Part shown: positions 56,386 to 64,000 of the stretch, piece by piece
Position numbering within the stretch: the stretch's first letter is position 1
Layout of the letters: each line of letters opens with the position of its first letter
Assembly (NCBI GenBank): GCA_016800925.1
Contig: JABCPU010000071.1
Location: 62,001-126,000 of the forward strand
Source: Suillus spraguei
Taxonomy: Eukaryota > Basidiomycota > Agaricomycetes > Boletales > Suillaceae
Direction: 5' to 3'
DNA: 64,000 nucleotides
Made by a program: the position numbers and the translations under genes
Notes under the pieces: generated by a model
Told to the model about the DNA's origin: nothing
The model's database searches: none
Seen by the model: the letters and a program-made list of their open reading frames with translations, nothing else

Positions 56386-56584
56386 GGCATTTGGGTTGTA
56401 GAATGGAACCCACACAACAAGTGTAATCTGCAAAGCAATATTGATGGTATATGCTTTGACAACTGGATATGGCAGGTCTTGGCTCAATTATTTTTGACAC
56501 TCCAATTGATCTCCAATCAAAGACTCATGATATGAAATTAACTAGGGTTCAGTACTGAATTTCACCGTGCTTGACTACATGGTA

Positions 56585-57045
56585 CACCCTCACATCAGCG
56601 ATATCCATATTTAAGACCAGTTTGAATGTTGTCTAAAATGCAAAGACAATGCTTCACAAACTTAGCTTGTAATTTAGGCTGGTCAAAAATCACATGTATT
56701 TGCAGGCACCACCTTGAATACCCAACAAATATAAAAATCACATTCAAACATAGCTTGAAAATCTAGCTAAAATTGAAGTTTAGTGTGATCACATTGGCAT
56801 TTAAATCAAGTTTTAATGTTATGCAAAATGTGATCACACTGAACTACAAGTTTAGCTAGACATTTAAGCCATGTTTGAACGTGATTTCATATTTGTTGTG
56901 TATTCAAGATGAAAATATCTATGAATACATGTTATTTTTGACCACCCCAAATTTCAAGCTAAGTTTAAAGTATTGCCTTTGCCTTTGTATTTTGTACAAC
57001 ATTTAAAGTGTTCTTAAATATTGATATCCCCAAGGTGCCCTGATT
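56585..57045. mobile_element. foldback/MITE-like element, ~455 bp, arms ~215 bp
   Basis: The left half (GATATCCATATTTAAGACC…, GGTCAAAAATCACATGTATT, AGTGTGATCACATT) is the reverse complement of the right half (AATGTGATCACACT, AATACATGTTATTTTTGACC, …CTTAAATATTGATATCC) at roughly 80% by eye. The centre is near 56820. A/T-rich, no coding capacity. Confidence 0.75.
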
Positions 57046-57479
57046 TCTAAATTCAGATTTGTTAGCCCAGTGTGGCGCAGGGACTCCACCATCTTTTATG
57101 TACTGAATAACCCATGAGTTTCTTCGGCACCATTGCCCACAACAATTCACGACTTAGCACCTGCAAACTGTGTTCACTAACCCAAGACTGCATTCCTGTG
57201 GGCAACTCAAAGTATAACTTTCAGAACTTCTTGATTTGTCTCACCTGTTGGACAGTTAATGACGTTCCAGCTTGGCTTCAAGCGGTGGGCCAGCTAAAGC
57301 CAGGCCAAGCCCCAGGTAACTGCCTGCCCAAGGCTTAGGTTTGAGCTTCAACTGTGGAAAGCCTAAGCCTGCAGCTTTAGAGGAGCCTGGTATTCAAGGC
57401 TGCTGATCGCAAAAGGTGTGTGTATTCAAATTGTATCTCGAGGTACCTTGATTGTCTTCTCAGCCTGGATACTCAAGAG
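57046..57479. other. no recognised gene
   Basis: Short frames only. A GCCTAAGCC/GGCTTAGG-rich patch at 57290-57400 has no assignable role. Confidence 0.3.
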
Positions 57480-57860
57480 GCTGCAAACCACATGAGTCCA
57501 CTTTCGAGCCCCGCAATAACCGTGGATTCCATTCTTCAAAGTCCACAAGATGATCTCGATGCTGCTGAGAGTTTCCAGGATACATATTTTAAACCTCTCA
57601 AGATATTTATCAGGAAACCCATGGCTGTATGGACCCTCTTCTCAATCAAAACCAAAATAAGACCATTCCACAAGTGCGTCCATATGCAAAGATGGCACTG
57701 GGCATGTTGTCTTCTGCAGCCAAAGTATGTCTTTATTTTCTCTCTCCAGATCTCTCACTATTACTCAGTGATCATTTATGCAGGTTATTCTAGATCAAGG
57801 GTATTGCAACAAAGTGGTATCCAAACTTCTCAAGACAATATGTTCCAGAGGCAATTTGTG
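57480..57860 (+). pseudogene. N-terminal fragment of an NLR (NACHT/STAND-type) protein
   Basis: Reads DDLDAAESFQDTYFKPLKIF, then after frame changes RPYAKMALGMLSSAAK, an intron (GTATGT at ~57726 to CAG at 57783), and VILDQGYCNKVVSKLLKTI. This is the pattern of the N-terminal helical region that precedes NACHT in many Agaricomycete NLRs. It is frameshifted and ends in a palindrome at 57857. NACHT-core pieces are found on the other strand at 61900-62400. Confidence 0.55.
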
Positions 57861-57903
57861 CTTTATATATATGTAGATGTATTATATCTACATATATAAA
57901 GCA
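57857..57903. repeat. A/T-rich palindrome, ~23-bp arms
   Basis: GTGCTTTATATATATGTAGA followed by its near-complement TCTACATATATAAAGCAC around TGTATTATA. It marks the boundary of the NLR fragment and the start of a duplicated segment. Confidence 0.65.
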
Positions 57904-58765
57904 CGAAATGCCACCGAAGCTCCACAAATTTCTGTCCACCACATCATGCTGTGTTTTTTGGTTCTCTGCCATTGCAGCTCTTTCCATTCATCATATCACA
58001 TGCTGTATGGCTTTTGTACACTACTATTATGGTGTCTTCTGCGTTGTCATTCTTTCATTCACTACCATGGTGACTTCCACTTCTAAACAATCACTCTCCT
58101 TGTGCGAATCTCATTCAAAACCTTGCAGCAATCATTTGGGACAAACTTCATGACCTTTGCTGTGCAATCTGCAATCGTCCCTATATATACCTGTGCATGT
58201 CCATGGGGACCCACAATTCATAGCTTTCATATGTTGTATCAACGAACATAGAATCAAACTAAACTGCATTCGTACTATTCAATGAAACCTGGGTGAGTGA
58301 GATTGCACTGCATCGTCAGTCCTCGATGCCTTCGAAAGTCACAGCATTCACTGCATCAACTTTTTGTTACATGAGTAAGAACACAAAGAATTTTTGTATC
58401 AATATTGCATTTCCTGTCTTGCTACTGTAGAAGTATCACAGTATGTTGTCCAAGAGTCGACCGAAGGCGTGTCCTTGTATGTAGAAAGCATGAAATGCTG
58501 CCAGAGCTCCACAAATTTCTGTCTGCCACATCATGCTGTGTTGTTTTGTTCTGTGCCATCGCGGCCCTTTCTGTTCATCATATCAGTGACCTCTGCACAC
58601 CACTATTGTAACATCTTCTGTGTTGTGTTCATCATTCTTTCTAGCTCTTATTCACTATCTTGGTGACTTCCACTTCTAAACAATCACTCTCCTCGCACAG
58701 ATCTCATTCAAAACCTCGCAGAAATCATTTGGGACAAACTCCATGACATTTGCTGGGCAATATGC
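57904..58765. repeat. ~280-bp segment present twice (57904-58185 and 58487-58765)
   Basis: Both copies contain CTCCACAAATTTCTGTC, CACATCATGCTGTGTT, GGTGACTTCCACTTCTAAAC, AATCACTCTCCT, TCTCATTCAAAACCT and AATCATTTGGGACAAACT. Similarity is ~85% by eye. No gene recognised. Confidence 0.65.
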
Positions 58766-59129
58766 AATCGTCTGTGAATACATTTCGGAGGAAATGTCTT
58801 CATAAGTTTGAGAGATTTTCGGCAGGCAGGTCCCATTGTCATCCTGCATCGTCTCACTAAAGCATTTTTCTAGGTCGCCGTGTTCTTGCGGCCTTGCTAG
58901 CTGTTGTTTGTGATCACCCCGCCATGTGTAAAATAGGCTGCTTTGCAGATCAGTCACAATGAGGCACCATGCAACAAATGTCATGTCGACCAGGCATCAA
59001 TTTTTCGGACGAATCGCTTCAAAATAGGATGACTTTCTTATCTAATCCCAATGGTTATTATAACTTCTTCTGTTCAGAGTTTCCTCCTCGAATGAGTGAG
59101 GATCACTGCCAGAATTGTTTTAAAGAACG
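58766..59129. other. unrecognised coding-like stretches
   Basis: Minus-strand 58984-58676 and plus-strand 58969-59184 (…FCSEFPPRMSEDHCQNCFKE…) are open but not assignable; the two overlap in the middle and cannot both be real. Confidence 0.25.
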
Positions 59130-59774
59130 TTACTTAGAAATAGATGAAGAGCATGATGATTTCTTCAAGAAACATGGTGCATGATGGACCGAACTCGCCC
59201 AACTTCCATACTTTGACCTTGTGCGCTGTATGATGTTCCAGCAGGGCAAATGCTGTGTCAATCTCATCAAGTGATATCGATTCAGGACCTGCAAGATCAT
59301 CATCGACATTCTGAGTCTGAGGTGCGAGTGAGGGTGCCCATGCAAAATTGGCTTCTAGATCAGTAGCACCATCAACATTAATGCCTGACTGGGCACCAGT
59401 ATGCATGTCTGCATGATGTTGACGAGTTGACTTTCCATTAGCCATGGCCTTCTGCTGAGTATGGTAATGAAGATTCACTCAGCAATGGCAGGTGCTGTTT
59501 TAACCATGAACTCAAATGGACATCCCTTTGTTGTCACGACCTTAGATGTGAAGGGCATTTGGACAGTGTTTGCAAGACCAGTAGTAGTGTCCAGATGTGT
59601 TATTGACCTTTTCACCATGATTGAAATTGTCAGATGTAAAGAGTGAGACAGGGTGTCCAGCAAGTGCAGCGGCTGGAGGCATTGTGTAGTAATTGACATT
59701 CTGCCCACAACACTAGTCCAAACGCTTATGACTACGTCGCGAGCAACCTGGTCCCGGAGGTTTTGGCCGTTCAT
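59130..59774 (-). pseudogene. internally deleted hAT transposase, copy 1
   Basis: The 5' part (about 59645-59540) reads GHYYWSCKHCPNALHI, a BED-type zinc finger start; the 3' part (59478-59190) reads QHHADMHTGAQSGINVDGAT, LEANFAWAPSLAPQTQNVDD and DLAGPESISLDEIDTAF, the extreme C-terminus of a basidiomycete hAT transposase. The catalytic RNaseH-like core between them is absent. Several stops lie between the two parts. Confidence 0.6.
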
Positions 59775-60051
59775 GGTCCAAGAACAAATTCACTTCTTTC
59801 GCAAGCTCCTTGTGAAAGACTGTGCTTAGTACATCCAAAGTCCAAAATCAAGATGAATATGATAGATGTGGGGAGATGCATTTTTTAACTCGTTCTTGCA
59901 GCCCAGGATCTTCTCTATTAAGTGCATACAACAACTTTGCATAAAGGATGGCACTGGCATGAATTTTTCGTTCAATTAGGAAATGTTAGACATGATGAAA
60001 TTTTGCTTGCTATACACTCATATCCCCTGTAATTCATTATCATCATACCGT

Positions 60052-61000
60052 TGTAACGAACATATTGGCGCTGGGCTTAAAACCCCATATTTTGACACTC
60101 GTCTCACGTCTACAGGAGTTACCACTAGTCCATGACCTTCTTACCCCTTTAGCAGTACCGGCGGCATCCCACGCTTACCGCACACCATACCGACTACCGC
60201 ACCTCATTCCACGAACTGATGTCCTTCCATGTCCTTGCCACGTCCGCATAGCTCCATTTGATGCATAGTTTGTTTCCTGTTCGTTATCACTGATTCCATG
60301 GCAAGCATTATTACATGTTGCCTCGCGCTATGTTTACTTACGGCGGTTACTACACTCCAGCGCTACTGATCTCGCTTAGAGTATTCCGAGTACATATGAA
60401 TTAGGATATAAGCACCGCGTACCCCACACGATAAAGCACCTGATTTTACACCATTGCACGTACTATAGGTCAGGATTATTGTCTAGCTCTGGATCAACCA
60501 GTAGTGGACTTAGTCTTTAAAGTTCCCTTATTGCTTGTTAATACATCATGCTCGTTCTCCGTTACCACCGGCATACCGCTGGATTTTTGATTGTTACTTT
60601 TGACTGAACTTCTCACGCTCCACTACTTTACTGCTGAAAGTACCACGGACTTCCTTACTGTTTCTTTGCACTGCTCGCAACCTTACTGCTACCGCTGAGA
60701 CCACTGCTCAACATCGCTTGCTAGACGCAACTGTTTCTGACTCTATCTCGATGGCGGTAGCACCGCAATGCACGACGCTAGTTCCAGCGGTATCATCGCT
60801 GACCGCGGCAACTTACCGCTGACTCAGACGCTTGTTTCGCAAATAAGTTAGACTCCAACTTGACCATACTAAATAGGCATCCCCCTTTAGGGTCAAACAC
60901 TCTTGTTCTTACAAGTGAAGCAGACTAGATGGAGCGCAAGACTAACATACTAGTTTAGGCAGTGGTTTATCTACAGCCCAGGCTAGGTTGAATCTTTACA
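60052..61000 (+). repeat. R1-C: full-length 949-bp R1 with perfect 4-bp target duplication
   Basis: Starts TGTAACGAACATATTGGCGC, ends GTTGAATCTTTACA. Flanks CCGT (60048-60051) and CCGT (61001-61004). The related uninterrupted sequence at 34600-34635 has a single CCAT there, confirming the duplication. Confidence 0.92.
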
Positions 61001-61059
61001 CCGTATATAACTATTCCTGCCTCCAAAAAACACAAGAGCCTGCTAGAGCATGACAGCCT

Positions 61060-61480
61060 TGACCTTGATTCCAATGGGTCTGATGAGGATGACACTCGAA
61101 TCAAAGTGTGAGGAGGGCTTCCGTGGATGTCCGCCATCCGCACACAAACACCTGCTTCTTCTCTGCACGTGTGTCTGTCCTTGATCGTCCATAGCGTCTA
61201 CCAGGTGTCCGCTCATCTTTTGATGTCTCATCAATAAATCCCAACTCTGATGGATCATACTGAGCTATGCGTGCGATAAATGCAGCACAGAGAGTCTCAT
61301 TGCATTCCATGGCAATGCGCTTGAGTTTATTGTACCTCACATCAGTATGTTCGAGCTCGCGAAAGATTGCCATGAAATGGACAGATACAAATTGGTTTGT
61401 TGCAAGGAGGCGCATGAGCTTGTCCAAAAATAGTCAGGATTCTGTCTTACAAGGCGAAGCAGGCAATCAACATCGTCATG
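61060..61480 (-). pseudogene. DDE-type (Tc1/mariner-like) transposase fragment
   Basis: Reads LMRLLATNQFVSVHFMAIFR (helix-turn-helix side) then IAQYDPSELGFIDETSKDER, with the FIDE first catalytic Asp, and YGRSRTDTRAEKKQVFVCGW, RRTSTEALLTL. This is the beginning of the DDE core of a basidiomycete transposase group. The second and third catalytic residues are missing; the frame breaks at about 61100. Unrelated in sequence to the 48.5-kb Tc1 element. Confidence 0.65.
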
Positions 61481-61499
61481 GATGATAATAAAGGTAGTG

Positions 61500-61890
61500 T
61501 GAGCCTACTACACAAGCAAAATTTCACTAAGTCTAAAATTTCCTAATTGAACGAAAAATTCATGCCAGTCCCATCCTTTATGCAAAGAGCTGTAAATCAC
61601 AGATATTCAAGCGAACACTGTCTTCCATCAGTCAAAGTGATCTGAATGCAAGGTCTGGTTGCGCCTTTGGCAGGTCAATGAGAAATTCTTTACTGGATTG
61701 TTCATCTGTTTCAATAAATCATGGAAGGATGCGTGAAGGGGTCGGATTGGGGAATCCGGACTGGTGGTGACACTGAGGAGGGAGCCCATGCTTTTGACAG
61801 CAATCCTGTATGTCTTCTTGCATTGGAAAATGGCGCCTCATGGGTGTTCAGGGAAGATAAAGGAAAGGGTTTAGCTGTGTCTCATCACTG
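61500..61890. other. no recognised gene
   Basis: 61510-61600 repeats the segment also at 34650-34735 and 59930-60000 (TCCTAATTGAACGAAAA, CCTTTATGCAAAGAGCTGTA). The rest shows nothing. Confidence 0.4.
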
Positions 61891-62400
61891 AGCGAAATCA
61901 AACTAGCGGCAGTTTCTGCAAGTATCCTCAGGTATCATATCCATTAAAATGGGTCTATACATGCTGTGCAACAGCTCAGCAGAGTTGCATGATGCCACAA
62001 TATTGTAGCATTCTGATTGGGATTGATCCGGCAGGCGAGAAGTGCCCACTCGAGAAGTGCATCAGCTTTCTCAGTGAGGACTTTAAACACTTTGTCTTAA
62101 AATTCTAACCCTTCCAACTCCTTGGATATGTAAGTGCAGACATCGCGCTCTGTGAATACTGGTGGAATATCGTTTATCGACATCTGTCGAATGCGCTGAA
62201 CACTGTCAAACACATTTTTAATGTCATCAAACAGGCAAGAGGTAACGATGAAGCGGAAATTGCCTAGGAAGTCTGTGATTTTGGGAATATCCAGGGTTTG
62301 AATACTTGCCAGATAGAATGCAGAAAGAGGCCTCTCTGTGTCTGTACAACGACAACAGTGCATCAATGTTCCAGACTGCCTCCATGCCTTGTGACCCACA
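61890..62400 (-). pseudogene. NACHT/NLR ATPase fragment
   Basis: Reads TDFLGNFRFIVTSCLFDDIK, SVQRIRQMSINDIPPVFTER and DVCTYISKELEGLEF (62330-62100), the stretch after Walker B in Agaricomycete NACHT proteins, then KVFKVLTEKADALLEWALLA and later residues to ~61900 in a shifted frame. P-loop and repeat domains are missing. NLRs of this kind mediate non-self recognition in fungi; this one cannot. Confidence 0.62.
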
Positions 62401-62510
62401 GCTAATCACGTCAATCTTTCAATAAATTCTGCAGGTGTAATTCTTTTATCAACTTTCTCCAGCTCGTTCCAGTCAATAATACCTCCTTCAAAGGGATATC
62501 TGGGACTTTG

Positions 62511-63381
62511 TCAGCACCTTCTTGCAAGCCAGTGTGATTCTAGAGCCTCATTTTCAAACCTGCTAAACTCTTCAAGCGGTTCTTCATCAGTCATCGACTC
62601 TGGACCTGCAAGAAATTCATTGTCTGAGCTGCAAGAGTCACCAGTGAGTGGATGCACCCATGCAAAAGGCCTTTCAATTTTGTTTGCTAAGGCTATGTCA
62701 AGTCCATCTTCTGGTTGAGTGTGTGCATGGGCATGTTTGCGACGTGCTGGCTTGCCAGCTTCATCATACGCTTTGTGCAAGAAATTGGTGTAGCTTGCTA
62801 AGAGACTTGAAAGTCTGAATGGATAGGTTGCAGCGTTTTACAGATTGTACCCCACCCAGACCCAAGAAATAATGCTCAACGTTGGCAGCATCAGGTACAA
62901 TTAAGTGGATTGTGATTGCGAATGCCTTCAATGGACAGTGTTCAGCACTGACTGGGAGAGTTTCCCATTGAACCCACTGAATCACTATGAAATTTGCACG
63001 TGTTGCTTGCTCTGGAGTGACTGGGAGATCCACAAACCCAATGAGGTTCTTCCATTTCTGTGGAGTATTAGTCATAGTTGATAAAGGCTCGGATGAAGCA
63101 GAATCTGCATTTGGGATAGGTGGGAGTAGCAATGCTTGATTTCCATTCTTTGAGGCAAGATAGTTACAGACTTCTGAACAAGCCTGGTCCAGGGCTGTAG
63201 GGCAAGCATTCTGGTCAAGAATATGTTTGAGGTGTCTGTCATCGCGACCTTCTATGTATGTCAAACAGTAGTTGCATTGATAAACATAGTGATTGGAGGA
63301 ATTTGGAACTTTTTGCTGTAGGATCAAGTTGTTGGCAATTATTTTTTGAACAGGACGACCCTTGGACTTTGTCGATGACAT
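62511..63381 (-). pseudogene. internally deleted hAT transposase, copy 2
   Basis: N-terminus MSSTKSKGRPVQKIIANNLI then a BED-type finger (YQCNYC…RHLKHILDQNAC) at 63280-63190, a linker, and then directly the C-terminal dimerisation part (LPVSAEHCPLKAFAITIHLI, VEHYFLGLGGVQSVKRCNLS, 62960-62800). A 1-nt frameshift near 62770 leads to the tail (RRKHAHAHTQPEDGLDIALA, FAWVHPLTG). About 400 residues of catalytic core are absent. N+C structure parallels copy 1, so these look like non-autonomous derivatives and not random decay. Confidence 0.7.
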
Positions 63382-64000
63382 TCTGGCATAGTGCTGCTGA
63401 AGTCCAGTTCAGTCCAGTTCATGGCCCTATATTTGCGAACCCCGAACCTGACCAATTGTCAGGTTCAGGCAAGGAGGCTGAACCGTGGACCGGACGCCTG
63501 CGAACACATTCAGAAGGGTTCGTTTTGAGTTCAGAACGTGTTTGAACCCTCAAACCCTTTATTTTGATTTGACACTTAACACCCTAACAAAAACGCCAGA
63601 AGAGCCAATCTGGTGCGTATCCACTAGAGTCACTGCAGAAACGAGATTCTAGTCAGACCCTAATCTGAGGAAGATGACATGTGTAACCCCACTCTAAAAT
63701 GTAGGTACCCTTGTAATCAGACGCATATCCGATGGGTCACAAAATTTGATCGTTCAGTCCAAAGCAACACACCTAAACAGACCCTTTTCCAATTTCATAG
63801 ACACATCTTTTCAGACTCCCATTCTGGCGTTGTCGAGGTCAAAAGAAACAGTGAATATTTCAACAGAAAACATAAGTTACACACTGTATGAGAATGGGCC
63901 GTCGCCTAAGCACCACCAGCATTGAAATCATGCACTTCCTCGTTGGACAGCGAGAGACTGTGACAAGCAGCCAACATTGGGCATGCGAACCAAAAGACAA
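63382..64000. other. no recognised gene
   Basis: Upstream flank of hAT copy 2. TCCAGTTCAGTCCAGTTCA is a small tandem; AACCTGACCAATTGTCAGGTTC at 63453 is a perfect inverted repeat. Otherwise featureless. Confidence 0.4.

Overview
The window looks like a transposon-rich, gene-poor stretch of a mushroom-forming basidiomycete (Agaricomycete) chromosome. The grounds are spliceosomal introns of about 50-57 bp with GTRNGT donors, a chromodomain Ty3/Gypsy element, hAT, Plavaka-type and Tc1/mariner relics, NLR/NACHT debris, a DUF6532 gene, and a Crinkler-type effector. I cannot name the species. I see no tRNA, rRNA or CRISPR array.

Layout. 0-3.4 kb: coding fragments, a long TG..CA repeat (called R1 here), a Zn2Cys6-like gene remnant and a minisatellite. 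3.4-10.1 kb: chromodomain Gypsy-1 (minus strand) with gag, a broken pol, and an extra zinc-knuckle ORF downstream of pol; its one LTR sits inside an R3 repeat. 11-20.9 kb: a nest of three related ~950-bp TG..CA repeat families (R1, R2, R3) inserted in each other, in a deleted Plavaka-type gene and in a DUF6532 gene. 21.4-22.1 and 33.1-34.5 kb: two fragments of an XRN1 exonuclease gene. 22.4-25.6 kb: truncated Gypsy-2. 25.85-27.2 kb: 3' end of a second Gypsy-1 family member. 27.2-33 kb: minisatellites, a large hairpin and an R3 copy. 35.5-37 kb: broken aspartic protease. 37.3-39.6 kb: a Crinkler-like gene that can be spliced into one open frame (706 aa), the best intact host-type gene here. 39.9-41.5 kb: tandem array of about 24 intron-like units. 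42.5-44.5 kb: decayed MFS transporter. 44.9-45.4 kb: a perfect solo LTR. 46-54.6 kb: fragments of housekeeping genes (GMP synthase, RPN7, PAG1/Furry) around a nearly intact Tc1-type transposon. 55-64 kb: zinc-binding and coiled-coil exons, a foldback element, NLR pieces, two internally deleted hAT copies, a DDE transposase fragment and another R1.

General pattern: almost everything is dead. Many in-frame stops are TGA where relatives have CGA, which fits CpG decay. Gene fragments keep their introns, so they were copied as DNA. Nested insertions with 4-bp target duplications let part of the insertion order be read directly.
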